The position numbers and the translations under genes are program-made. A DNA stretch of 64,000 bases from Shinella sp. WSJ-2 (GTDB lineage: Bacteria; Pseudomonadota; Alphaproteobacteria; Rhizobiales; Rhizobiaceae): NCBI RefSeq assembly GCF_003432075.1, contig NZ_QWBU01000002.1, forward strand, positions 434,001-498,000. The letters run 5' to 3'. The notes below the pieces were generated by a model. It did not search any database, was not told where the DNA came from, and saw nothing but the letters and a program-made list of their open reading frames with translations. Of the stretch, positions 52,173 to 59,609 are shown in pieces (the stretch's first letter is position 1; every line of letters begins with the position of its first letter).

Positions 52173-53342
52173 ATGTCCATTCATACGTCTCTTCAAAATT
52201 CCATGCCCGAAATGGTGGCGATCCGCCGCGACCTGCACGAACATCCCGAGCTCGGTCTCGAGGAGTTCCGCACCTCCGACGTCATTGCGCGCCATCTGGA
52301 AAGCTATGGATATAAAGTGACGCGCGGTCTCGCGACGACAGGCCTCGTCGCCACGCTCGTGAACGGCACCGGTCGCAAGTCCATCGGCATCCGCGCCGAT
52401 ATCGATGCTCTGCCGATCTTCGAGGAGACGGGTTTGCCCTATGCCAGCAAGACGCCCGGCAAGATGCATGCCTGTGGCCATGATGGTCACACAACCATGC
52501 TTCTGGGCGCGGCCAAGGCAATTGCCGAACGGCGCAATTTCGACGGCACCGTGCATCTGATCTTCCAGCCGGCCGAGGAAAATTTCGGCGGTGCCAGGAT
52601 TATGGTCGAGGAGGGGCTGTTCGACCGCTTCCCCTGCGATGCCGTCTTCGGGCTGCACAACGAGCCGAATCTGCCCTTCGGCCAGTTCGCGCTGCGCGAA
52701 GGCCCGATCATGGCGGCGGTCGACGAGGCGCGCATCACGGTCAACGGCGTCGGCGGGCACGGGGCCGAGCCGCAGGAGACGCTGGACCCGATCGTCTGCG
52801 GCGCTTCCATCGTCATGGCGCTGCAAACCATCGTCTCGCGCAACATCCACCCGCTCGACCCGACGGTCGTGACGGTCGGTTCATTCCATTCGGGCTCGGC
52901 GAGCAACATCATCCCGAGCCGCGCGGAGATCGTGCTCGGCATCCGTTCCTTCGATCCGGGCGTGCGCGACGAGCTGGAGCGCCGCATCCGTCTCATTGCG
53001 GAGCGGCAGGCCGAAAGCTACGGCATGAGCGCCACGGTCAACTACCAGCGCTTCTACGACGCGACCATCAACCACAAGGCCGAGACCGATCTCGTGCGCG
53101 ACCTGGCGATCCGTTTCGCCGGCGCCGACAAGGTGGTCGACCTCGAACGCCCCTTCATGGGCAGCGAGGATTTCGCCTATATGCTGAAGGAACGCCCCGG
53201 CACCTATTTCTTCCTGGGCGGCCGGAGCGGCGAAAACGACAAATCGCTGCATCACCCCGGCTATAACTTCAATGACGACCTGCTTCCGGTCGGCGCGGCC
53301 TTCTGGACGGAGCTTGCCGAGCACTATCTTCGGGCCGCTTGA
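52173..53342 (+). CDS. M20 family amidohydrolase
   Basis: 389-aa zinc-dependent amidohydrolase of the hippurate hydrolase/aminoacylase group. The dimetal site is visible in HACGHDGHTTMLLG, the catalytic glutamate pair in FQPAEENFGGA, and further ligands in FGLHNEPNLPFG and FMGSEDFAYML. The dimerisation domain (about 185-295) includes GVGGHGAEPQETLDPI. It removes an acyl group from an N-acyl amino acid in the cytoplasm. As the last gene of an amino-acid ABC operon it probably processes the imported compound, for example N-acyl-arginine; this is inferred. Confidence 0.9.
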   Translation: MSIHTSLQNSMPEMVAIRRDLHEHPELGLEEFRTSDVIARHLESYGYKVTRGLATTGLVATLVNGTGRKSIGIRADIDALPIFEETGLPYASKTPGKMHACGHDGHTTMLLGAAKAIAERRNFDGTVHLIFQPAEENFGGARIMVEEGLFDRFPCDAVFGLHNEPNLPFGQFALREGPIMAAVDEARITVNGVGGHGAEPQETLDPIVCGASIVMALQTIVSRNIHPLDPTVVTVGSFHSGSASNIIPSRAEIVLGIRSFDPGVRDELERRIRLIAERQAESYGMSATVNYQRFYDATINHKAETDLVRDLAIRFAGADKVVDLERPFMGSEDFAYMLKERPGTYFFLGGRSGENDKSLHHPGYNFNDDLLPVGAAFWTELAEHYLRAA

Positions 53343-53833
53343 CCGATTTTTTGCAAGGGACCGGGTTTGTGCATCGCGAATCCGGTGCCGCTTGCAAGGG
53401 GTGGCGGGCCGTTTCGCCACCTTTTCGTCATTTTTCATGACCCGTCCGCCCACGAAACCTGCCTTCGGTGCCCGTGAAAAAGCACGCGGATGTGATCGAT
53501 CGCGAGTTGCAAAACCTTGAAATTGCCGCTTGGCCTTCCTGTGCCACAATTCTTGACGAGGGATAAATACCCGCGTCTCAAGGTGATCGGCGGCGCATAA
53601 AAATATTAAAAATCAAAGAGATGGTCTGATTGTCCGGGCGGTTTGATACCCGTCGCCGGGCGCTTTTGCGTGCGCCTTGGCGCCGTTCAAAATGGCGCTT
53701 TGATCGTCAACGTTTCATTGACAATTAGTTTACCGCCCTCAAACTTGCGTACCATTTAATGAGGGTCCATATCAAAGGTGTCTTCAGGGGCAACCTCTTG
53801 GAGAGCATCGCAAGAACAAAAGGAAATACCACC
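53343..53833. other. 491-bp intergenic region before the secreted-protein array
   Basis: No credible gene. Two copies of TTGCAAGGG lie near 53350 and 53393, an AT-rich stretch occurs at 53596-53620, and a TTGACA (53718-53723) could be the -35 of the array promoter, although no good -10 follows at 17 bp. The first array gene's AGGAAA ribosome-binding site is at 53820-53825. Confidence 0.5.
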
Positions 53834-54082
53834 ATGAAGAAGCTCGTTGTTGCCACCGCCCTGCTCGCCCTTACGGCCGGATCCGCCTTCGCGGAAAATC
53901 CCTATGCAGGACGCACCGATGTCTTCACGTCAGGCCCGAAAGCCGGCCAGTCAATTACCGACCAGACGGTCACTTCTTCGGTTGGGCATATGGCACGCCC
54001 GGCCGCAACCGACGGCGTCGTCGATCACATCGACCCTGCTGCCAATCGCTACGGCGACGGCGCTCCCTACGCAAGCCGCTGA
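53834..54082 (+). CDS. small secreted protein, array copy 1
   Basis: 82-aa precursor, most divergent member of the tandem array. The signal peptide (KKLVVATALLALTAGSAFA) is followed by ENPYAGRTDVFTSGPKAGQS, then DQTVTSSV, and DHIDPAANRYGDGAPYASR at the end. It shares with the 31.5-kb paralogue the SGPxAG element and the ANRYGD end. No cysteine, no membrane segment apart from the leader. ATG 53834 is supported by AGGAAA. Function unknown; a stable extracellular or periplasmic peptide is likely. Confidence 0.87.
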   Translation: MKKLVVATALLALTAGSAFAENPYAGRTDVFTSGPKAGQSITDQTVTSSVGHMARPAATDGVVDHIDPAANRYGDGAPYASR

Positions 54083-54156
54083 GCAAAACGTCAGAAACAA
54101 GCCCGGAGCGCGCCGGAAGGCCGACCGCTCCCCATCAGATAGGAAAGAGTAAGACC

Positions 54157-54384
54157 ATGAACAAGTTCGCAATCGCCATCGCCGCCCTGTCGCTCTCTGC
54201 CGGTGCCGCTTTCGCCGAAAACCCCAACTTCGGCGCCAACGACTTCCCGCAGGGCCGCCAGGTCGCCGTCGATCACACCACCACGGCATCGATCAAGTCC
54301 GGCAACGCCGCAGAGCGCGCCGTCAGCAAGGACAGCGCGTCGGTTCTCCGCTACGGCGACGCCGCTCCCTACGCAAACCGTTAA
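54157..54384 (+). CDS. small secreted protein, array copy 2
   Basis: 75-aa precursor. The signal peptide MNKFAIAIAALSLSAGAAFA is shared word-for-word with the next three copies. The mature protein starts ENPNFGANDFPQGRQVAVDH, has TTTASIKSGN and ends VLRYGDAAPYANR. It lacks the GPxAG element and the arginine-threonine of GRTD (here GANDF). The ribosome-binding site is GAAAGAG before GTAAGACC. The start is 303 bp from the next copy's start, so spacers are duplicated too. Confidence 0.87.
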   Translation: MNKFAIAIAALSLSAGAAFAENPNFGANDFPQGRQVAVDHTTTASIKSGNAAERAVSKDSASVLRYGDAAPYANR

Positions 54385-54407
54385 TCAAGGCCTCACACAG
54401 GCCCATC

Positions 54408-54430
54408 GCCGACCGGCAGGTCCGGTCGGC
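54408..54430 (+). other. array spacer hairpin 1
   Basis: GCCGACCGG-CAGGT-CCGGTCGGC, nine-base perfect stem, between copies 2 and 3. It is followed by TAATCCTCCC rather than a T-run. The same stem recurs in the next two spacers. Confidence 0.65.
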
Positions 54431-54459
54431 TAATCCTCCCAATTCGAAAGGTTAAGACC

Positions 54460-54690
54460 ATGAACAAGTTCGCAATCGCCATCGCCGCCCTGTCGCTTTC
54501 CGCCGGTGCCGCCTTCGCTGAAAACCCCAACTTCGGCCGCACGGACCTCCAGGCCAGCCAGCCGGCTGTCGACCAGTCGATCACCGCATCGATCAAGTCG
54601 CACAAGGATGCAGCTTCCGCTGACAACCAGGAAGTCGCGCTTTCGTCCTCGACCCGCTACGGCGACGGCGCTCCCTACGCCGGCCGTTAA
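54460..54690 (+). CDS. small secreted protein, array copy 3
   Basis: 76-aa precursor. After the shared signal peptide the mature chain begins ENPNFGRTDLQASQPAVDQS, continues SITASIKSHKDAASADNQE, and ends SSTRYGDGAPYAGR. The protein is identical to copy 4, and the genes differ at four silent positions, all within the first 70 bases. The ribosome-binding site is GAAAGG six bases before ATG, with TTAAGACC in between, conserved across the array. Confidence 0.88.
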   Translation: MNKFAIAIAALSLSAGAAFAENPNFGRTDLQASQPAVDQSITASIKSHKDAASADNQEVALSSSTRYGDGAPYAGR

Positions 54691-54713
54691 TCGACGCCTC
54701 ACACAGGCCCTTC

Positions 54714-54736
54714 GCCGACCGGCAGCTCCGGTCGGC
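54714..54736 (+). other. array spacer hairpin 2
   Basis: GCCGACCGG-CAGCT-CCGGTCGGC, nine-base perfect stem between copies 3 and 4. Same stem as in the neighbouring spacers, with a one-base loop change, so the fold is preserved. Confidence 0.65.
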
Positions 54737-54766
54737 TGATCCTCCCAAATCTGAAAGGTTAAGACC

Positions 54767-54997
54767 ATGAACAAGTTTGCAATCGCCATCGCCGCCCTGT
54801 CGCTTTCCGCTGGCGCCGCCTTCGCTGAGAACCCCAACTTCGGCCGCACGGACCTCCAGGCCAGCCAGCCGGCTGTCGACCAGTCGATCACCGCATCGAT
54901 CAAGTCGCACAAGGATGCAGCTTCCGCTGACAACCAGGAAGTCGCGCTTTCGTCCTCGACCCGCTACGGCGACGGCGCTCCCTACGCCGGCCGTTAA
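54767..54997 (+). CDS. small secreted protein, array copy 4
   Basis: 76-aa precursor with a protein sequence identical to copy 3. The last ~160 bases of the gene match copy 3 exactly, but the first ~67 bases match copy 5, including the codons TTT, GCT-GGC and GAG that differ from copy 3. This mosaic is what gene conversion or a recent crossover would leave. Same Shine-Dalgarno and spacer as the other copies. Function unknown. Confidence 0.88.
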   Translation: MNKFAIAIAALSLSAGAAFAENPNFGRTDLQASQPAVDQSITASIKSHKDAASADNQEVALSSSTRYGDGAPYAGR

Positions 54998-55020
54998 TCG
55001 ACGCCTCACATAGGCCCTTC

Positions 55021-55043
55021 GCCGACCGGCAGCTCCGGTCGGC
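55021..55043 (+). other. array spacer hairpin 3
   Basis: GCCGACCGG-CAGCT-CCGGTCGGC, nine-base perfect stem between copies 4 and 5, same position relative to the genes as in the other spacers. Confidence 0.65.
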
Positions 55044-55073
55044 TGATCCTCCCAAATTCGAAAGGTTAAGACC

Positions 55074-55304
55074 ATGAACAAGTTTGCAATCGCCATCGCC
55101 GCCCTGTCGCTTTCCGCTGGCGCCGCCTTCGCTGAGAACCCGAATTTCGGCCGCACCGATGTTCAGCAGTATGGCCCGAACGCCGGCAAGCCGGTTATCG
55201 ACCAGACCACCACGGCTTCGATCAGCAACAGCGGTCCGCAGGGCAAAGTCGATTACGTCGATCCGGCTGCCAACCGCTACGGCGACGCCGCACCGCGCCA
55301 CTAA
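55074..55304 (+). CDS. small secreted protein, array copy 5
   Basis: 76-aa precursor. Same signal peptide as copies 2-4; the mature part returns to the longer form seen in copy 1 and at 31.5 kb: ENPNFGRTDVQQYGPNAGKP, then DQTTTASISNSG, and DYVDPAANRYGDAAPRH. It keeps the GPNAG element that copies 2-4 lost, and ends in RH instead of YAxR. Last gene of the array; a strong terminator follows 78 bp later. Confidence 0.87.
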   Translation: MNKFAIAIAALSLSAGAAFAENPNFGRTDVQQYGPNAGKPVIDQTTTASISNSGPQGKVDYVDPAANRYGDAAPRH

Positions 55305-55382
55305 CCGCGACGACCCGCGGCCATAGGCCAGGTCTGTTGCGAGGCGTCCCCTCTCTGCCTCGGGCCTGAAGACCGGCCTGTC

Positions 55383-55416
55383 AAACCTCCGCCGTTCCCC
55401 CCGGCGGAGGTTTTTT
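55383..55416 (+). terminator. Rho-independent terminator of the secreted-protein array
   Basis: AAACCTCCGCCG / CGGCGGAGGTTT, a twelve-base perfect stem with loop TTCCCCC and a TTTTTT run. This is the strongest terminator in the window and implies high transcription of the array. Confidence 0.92.
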
Positions 55417-55438
55417 GTTACCGTGTGGCCGAGCGAAA

Positions 55439-55470
55439 TGCCGCACGCGGGCGATTGTCGCGGTGCGGCA
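55439..55470. promoter_or_regulatory. inverted repeat before the bd oxidase operon
   Basis: TGCCGCAC (55439-55446) and GTGCGGCA (55463-55470), eight-base perfect arms separated by 16 bases, 108 bp before cioA. Possibly an operator for the oxidase; spacing suits a dimer binding two helical turns apart. Confidence 0.35.
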
Positions 55471-55577
55471 ACGTGGGCGTGTGCGCCGAATTGACTTTTA
55501 TCTGTTAGAAGCCGCATCCTTTGCGGCGGCCGCGGGCTTGAGAAGGCCGGCGACCGCCTGATGAAAGGACGTGGCCT

Positions 55578-56990
55578 ATGTTCGAACAGTTGGACGCAAC
55601 GCTGCTTGCCCGCTTCCAGTTTGCCTTTACCGTTTCCTTCCACATCGTCTTTCCGGCCTTCTCGATCGGGCTTGCGAGCTATCTCGCCGTGTTGGAAGGT
55701 CTGTGGCTCTGGACGAAGGACGAGGTCTATTTCGCGCTCTTCAATTTCTGGAAGACGATTTTTGCGCTCGCCTTTGGCATGGGTGTCGTGTCGGGCATCG
55801 TCATGTCCTATCAGTTTGGCACGAACTGGAGCGTCTTTTCTGACAAGGCCGGACCGGTCATCGGCCCCTTGATGGGCTATGAGGTGATGACGGCGTTCTT
55901 CCTGGAAGCGGGCTTCCTCGGTGTCATGCTGTTCGGCCTCAACCGCGTCGGCCCGAAGCTCCACTTCTTCGCCACGCTGATGGTCGCCCTGGGCACGCTG
56001 ATCTCTGCCACCTGGATCCTTGCCGCCAATTCGTGGATGCAGACGCCGGCCGGCTTTTCCGTGAACGAGGTGGGACAGTTCGTTCCGACCGATTGGTGGG
56101 CAGTGATCTTCAACCCGTCCTTCCCCTATCGCCTCGTGCACATGGTGCTGGCCGCCTATCTCACCACCGCTCTCGTCGTCGGCGCGGTCGGCGCGTATCA
56201 TCTGCTGCGCGGCGATGCGCCGAAGCGGGCGAAAAAGATGTTCTCCATGGCCATGTGGATGGCGGCCATCGTCGCACCCATTCAGATCTTTGCCGGAGAC
56301 ATGCACGGGCTCAACACGCTGGAGCACCAGCCGGTCAAGGTCATGGCGATGGAGGGGCACTACCAGAGCCACCCCGACGGCGCGCCGCTCATCCTCTTCG
56401 GCATTCCGAATTCTGCCGAGCAGCGGGTCGACTACGCCATCGAAATCCCGAAACTATCGAGTCTCATTTTGAAGCACGATCTGAATGCGCCGCTTGCCGG
56501 GCTCGATACGGTGTCGAGAGAACTGCAACCGCCCGTCGCCGTTGTCTTTTGGTCCTTCCGCATCATGGTGGCCATCGGCTTTGCGATGCTTGGCCTTGGA
56601 CTCTGGTCGCTCTGGTGTCGCTGGCGCGGCACGCTCGGCGAGAACCGCTGGCTGCACCGCGCCGCCATCGCCATGGGGCCTGCCGGTTTCGTCGCCGTGC
56701 TTGCCGGATGGGTGACGACGGAAGTCGGCCGCCAGCCCTACACGGTCTATGGCCACCTGCTGACGGCCCAGTCCGTCGCGCCTATCGATGCACCGGCCGT
56801 GGCAACCTCGCTGATTGCCTTCATCATCGTCTATTTCCTCGTTTTCGGCGCTGGCACATTCTACATTTTGCGCCTGATGGGCCGGCTGCCGCGCGATCCG
56901 ATGCCCGACCTTGCCGAAGGGCCGCTCCGTTCCACCGGCATCACGCCGGCCGCCGCACTCAGCAACGGGAGCCACCACCATGGCGCTTGA
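55578..56990 (+). CDS. cioA: cytochrome bd (CIO-type) ubiquinol oxidase subunit I
   Basis: 470-aa heme-binding subunit of a cyanide-insensitive-type quinol oxidase. The high-spin heme b ligand is in ARFQFAFTVSFHIVF, the low-spin b558 histidine in SFPYRLVHMVLAAYL, the methionine ligand in EHQPVKVMAMEGH, and the C-terminal region has GWVTTEVGRQPYTVYG, the CydA signature. The periplasmic Q-loop is short, which distinguishes CioA from classical CydA. It reduces O2 to water with low proton yield and tolerates cyanide or sulfide. It overlaps cioB by 11 bp. Confidence 0.94.
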   Translation: MFEQLDATLLARFQFAFTVSFHIVFPAFSIGLASYLAVLEGLWLWTKDEVYFALFNFWKTIFALAFGMGVVSGIVMSYQFGTNWSVFSDKAGPVIGPLMGYEVMTAFFLEAGFLGVMLFGLNRVGPKLHFFATLMVALGTLISATWILAANSWMQTPAGFSVNEVGQFVPTDWWAVIFNPSFPYRLVHMVLAAYLTTALVVGAVGAYHLLRGDAPKRAKKMFSMAMWMAAIVAPIQIFAGDMHGLNTLEHQPVKVMAMEGHYQSHPDGAPLILFGIPNSAEQRVDYAIEIPKLSSLILKHDLNAPLAGLDTVSRELQPPVAVVFWSFRIMVAIGFAMLGLGLWSLWCRWRGTLGENRWLHRAAIAMGPAGFVAVLAGWVTTEVGRQPYTVYGHLLTAQSVAPIDAPAVATSLIAFIIVYFLVFGAGTFYILRLMGRLPRDPMPDLAEGPLRSTGITPAAALSNGSHHHGA

Positions 56991-57984
56991 TCTTCCCTTC
57001 ATGTGGGCGGCCATCATCGCCTTTGCCGTGCTCGCCTATGTCATTCTCGACGGTTTCGATCTCGGCGTCGGCATCCTCTTTCCGTTCTTCAAGGAGAAAC
57101 ACGATCGCGACGTGATGATGAACTCCGTGGCGCCCGTCTGGGATGGTAACGAAACCTGGCTGGTGCTGGGCGGCGGCGGGCTGATGGCGGTGTTTCCGCT
57201 CGCCTATGCCACCATCCTGCCGGCACTCTACATGCCGCTGATCCTCATGCTGCTCGGCCTCATTTTCCGCGGCGTCGCCTTCGAATATCGCTGGCGTACC
57301 AAGCGCGGCGAATTCCTCTGGGACATCGCCTTTGCTGGCGGCTCCATGGTCGCTGCCTTCACGCAGGGCGTGGCGCTCGGCGCGCTGGTCCAGGGCATTC
57401 CCGTGGAAAACCGTGCCTATGCCGGTGGCTGGTGGGACTGGCTCACACCCTTTTCCATTGCGACCGGCCTTGCGCTCGTCATCGGCTATGCATTGCTTGG
57501 TGCCACCTGGCTGGTGATGAAGACCAGCGGTGACCTTGCCGCCCGTGCGCGCAGCCATGCCTTGAAGGCCGGTGTGGGAACGCTTGCGGCGATGGGTATC
57601 TTCAGTCTGTGGACACCCTTCCTCGAGCCGCTTTACTTCGAGCGCTGGTTCGGCTGGCCGACCTTGATCTTCAGCCTGCTCGTGCCGCTCCTCGTGCTCG
57701 GCTGCTTTACGCTTCTGGTGCACGGTCTGAGAACCGAGCACGATTCGCGCCCCTTCCTTGCGGCGCTCGGCCTTTTCGTGCTCGGCTTCGCCGGCATCGG
57801 CATCAGCTTTTACCCCTATATCGTGCCGGCCTCGCTGACGATCTGGCAGGCGGCGGCGCCCGAAGAGAGCCTGTCCTTCCTGCTGGTCGGCGCAATGGTG
57901 CTGATCCCGATGATCCTCGGCTATACCGTTTATGCCTATTGGGTGTTCCGCGGCAAAATCGATCCGGAAGAGGGCTATCACTGA
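56980..57984 (+). CDS. cioB: cytochrome bd (CIO-type) ubiquinol oxidase subunit II
   Basis: 334-aa integral membrane subunit. The start LPFMWAAIIAFAVLAYVILD leads to GFDLGVGILFPF and NSVAPVWDGNETWLVLGGGG, the diagnostic CydB motif, then LIFRGVAFEYRWR. It supports heme insertion and electron flow in the CioA complex. ATG 56980 lies inside the end of cioA, so translation is coupled, and its stop overlaps the DUF2474 start (TGATG). Confidence 0.94.
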   Translation: MALDLPFMWAAIIAFAVLAYVILDGFDLGVGILFPFFKEKHDRDVMMNSVAPVWDGNETWLVLGGGGLMAVFPLAYATILPALYMPLILMLLGLIFRGVAFEYRWRTKRGEFLWDIAFAGGSMVAAFTQGVALGALVQGIPVENRAYAGGWWDWLTPFSIATGLALVIGYALLGATWLVMKTSGDLAARARSHALKAGVGTLAAMGIFSLWTPFLEPLYFERWFGWPTLIFSLLVPLLVLGCFTLLVHGLRTEHDSRPFLAALGLFVLGFAGIGISFYPYIVPASLTIWQAAAPEESLSFLLVGAMVLIPMILGYTVYAYWVFRGKIDPEEGYH

Positions 57985-58097
57985 TGCCGGAGACCTCGAC
58001 CGCCAGGAAGCTCCTGTGGTTCGTCGCCCTCTGGGTGGGAGGCGTTCTTGCGGTTACAGGGCTTGGATTGATTATTAAATTAGCGATCGGAACGTAA
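57984..58097 (+). CDS. DUF2474 microprotein of the bd oxidase
   Basis: 37-aa single-pass membrane protein: a short charged start (MPETSTARK), then one hydrophobic helix (LLWFVALWVGGVLAVTGLGL) and a short end. This is the DUF2474 type of tiny third subunit, equivalent to CydX in E. coli, which stabilises the oxidase. The ATG overlaps the cioB stop (TGATG), and the gene ends the operon. Confidence 0.83.
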   Translation: MPETSTARKLLWFVALWVGGVLAVTGLGLIIKLAIGT

Positions 58098-58156
58098 CTT
58101 CACGTAACGTGACCGCATCCAGCTTCGCGCCAGCTTGTATGCCTAGGTTCCGCCTC

Positions 58157-58232
58157 GGCCAGCATGCAGGCCCGCAAGCGAAAGACAGGACCGCACCCTC
58201 CTTTTGCTTAACCCCCGGGCCTGCATGTGGCC
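58157..58232 (+). ncRNA. nested hairpin leader before chorismate mutase
   Basis: Outer pairing GGCC (58157-58160) and CATGCAGGCCCG (58163-58174) with CGGGCCTGCATG (58216-58227) and GGCC (58229-58232); inner pairing AAGCGAAAG (58176-58184) with CTTTTGCTT (58201-58209, one wobble). The two stems give about 25 pairs in 76 bases, ending 76 bp before the gene. An ATG at 58164 opens a 15-codon frame inside it. It could be an attenuator, a stable RNA or a processed end of the cio transcript. Confidence 0.45.
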
Positions 58233-58308
58233 TAGTGTCTCGCGACAGCGTGATGCCTTTCCCCCCGATCATTCCTCTGCTATCCGGGTCTCGCAAAAGG
58301 AGACCGGA

Positions 58309-58608
58309 ATGGCGAAGACGGCTGAAGACTGCACGACGATGGCGGAAATCCGCGAAAACATCGACCGTGTCGACCAGGCACTGATGGCGCTCTTCGAGGA
58401 GCGCTGGAGTTTCATCCGCCGTGCCGCCGCGATTAAGGCGGGTCTGGGCATTCCCGCCGACGTGCCGGCGCGTGTGAAGGAAGTGCGCGACAACGCCAAC
58501 CGGAATGCTCGCGCCCACGGCCTGGATGGCGACTTCTATGAACACATCTGGGCGCAGCTCATCCAGCATGCCATTGCGTATGAGAAGGCTGAGCTCGGCG
58601 AGAGCTGA
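58309..58608 (+). CDS. chorismate mutase (AroQ class)
   Basis: 99-aa all-helical chorismate mutase converting chorismate to prephenate for Phe/Tyr synthesis. The motif is MAEIRENIDRVDQALMALFE, the active-site Arg is near ERWSFIRRAAAIKAGLGIPA, then RVKEVRDNANRNARAHGLD and IWAQLIQHAIAYEKAEL. This is the single-domain PchB/AroQ type, and isochorismate pyruvate-lyase activity cannot be excluded. ATG 58309 has AGGAG seven bases upstream. It is convergent with galE, only 8 bp apart. Confidence 0.87.
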   Translation: MAKTAEDCTTMAEIRENIDRVDQALMALFEERWSFIRRAAAIKAGLGIPADVPARVKEVRDNANRNARAHGLDGDFYEHIWAQLIQHAIAYEKAELGES

Positions 58609-58616
58609 GTGTCTTT

Positions 58617-59609
58617 TCAGATCTGGTTGCGCTTGCCGAGATGCTCTTCCCAATCGAGCGCCGTACGCAGGATGAAATCGAGGTCGTCATGCTGCGGCTG
58701 CCAGTTCAGCTCCGTCATCGCAATGGAGGGATTGGCGACGATCAGCACAGCATCGCCCGGGCGGCGGCCGGCAAACCGCACCGGGAAATCCTGGCCCGAC
58801 ACGGCCTTGACCTGTTTGAGCACCTCAAGCACCGAGAAACCCTTGCCATAGCCGCAATTGGCGACGATCGAGCCGCCGCCGGCGCGCATGCGCTGCAAAG
58901 CCTTGAGATGCGCGTTGGCAAGGTCGCTGACATGGATATAATCGCGGATGCAGGTGCCATCGGGTGTCGGATAATCCGTGCCATAGACGTCCATGCCGTC
59001 GCGCTTGCCAAGCGCGGCCTGGCTCGCCACCTTGATGAGGTGCGTGGCGCCCGCGCCGGACTGGCCGGTGCGGCCGCGCGGATCGGCGCCGGCGACGTTG
59101 AAATAGCGCAGCGCCGTGTAGGTGAAATCATGGGCGGCGGCGGTGTCGCGCAGCATGATCTCGGTCATCAGCTTGGAGGCGCCATAGGGTGATTCCGGGC
59201 GAAGGGCGGCGGTCTCCAGCACCGGCTCGGTGCCATCGGGCGTGCCGTAGACGGCCGCCGTCGAGGAGAAGACGAAATGCGGCACCTTGGCCGCCACGGC
59301 CGCCGCGATCAGCGCCCGTGACTTGACGGTGTTGTTCTCGTAGTAGGAGAGGGGATCGGCGACCGATTCCGGCACGATGATAGAGCCGGCGAAATGGATG
59401 ATCGCGTCGATGCTGTTTTCGCCGAAGATGGTGGACAAGAGTGCGGTGTCCGCAATGTCGCCTTCGTAGAAGCGCGCCTCGGGCGCGACCGCCCAACGGA
59501 AACCGGTAGAAAGCCGGTCCAGCACCACCACCTCTTCGCCGGCGTCAACCAGCGCCCAGACCATATGGCTGCCGATATAACCCGCGCCACCCGTTACCAG
59601 AACCGCCAT
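58617..59609 (-). CDS. galE: UDP-glucose 4-epimerase
   Basis: 330-aa NAD-dependent SDR epimerase interconverting UDP-glucose and UDP-galactose in the cytoplasm. The N-terminal VTGGAGYIGSHMVWAL binds NAD, and the catalytic Ser/Tyr/Lys are in FSSTAAVYG and SPYGASKLMTEIML. The C-terminal part has RDYIHVSDLANAHLKALQ. Length (about 330) is normal. It supplies UDP-galactose for surface polysaccharides. It is convergent with chorismate mutase. Confidence 0.93.
   Translation of the reverse strand: MAVLVTGGAGYIGSHMVWALVDAGEEVVVLDRLSTGFRWAVAPEARFYEGDIADTALLSTIFGENSIDAIIHFAGSIIVPESVADPLSYYENNTVKSRALIAAAVAAKVPHFVFSSTAAVYGTPDGTEPVLETAALRPESPYGASKLMTEIMLRDTAAAHDFTYTALRYFNVAGADPRGRTGQSGAGATHLIKVASQAALGKRDGMDVYGTDYPTPDGTCIRDYIHVSDLANAHLKALQRMRAGGGSIVANCGYGKGFSVLEVLKQVKAVSGQDFPVRFAGRRPGDAVLIVANPSIAMTELNWQPQHDDLDFILRTALDWEEHLGKRNQI

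Larger units (their letters stand above)
54157..55304 (+). repeat. tandem gene-plus-spacer repeat, units of 303-307 bp
   Basis: Starts at 54157, 54460, 54767 and 55074 are spaced 303, 307 and 307 bp. The spacers share the same 3' flank (CACA/TAGGCCC, GCCGACCGG hairpin, CCTCCCAA, GAAAGGTTAAGACC). Copies 3 and 4 are nearly identical over the whole unit, so the array grew by unequal crossing-over or slippage. Confidence 0.85.

Noticed and set aside
54593-55156. Repetitive minus-strand frames across the secreted-protein array
   Set aside because: They repeat only because the plus-strand genes repeat; no signal peptide, start signal or domain.
58157-58232. Aromatic amino-acid attenuator or T-box for chorismate mutase
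   Set aside because: No run of Phe, Tyr or Trp codons, no T-box sequence and no terminator T-run.
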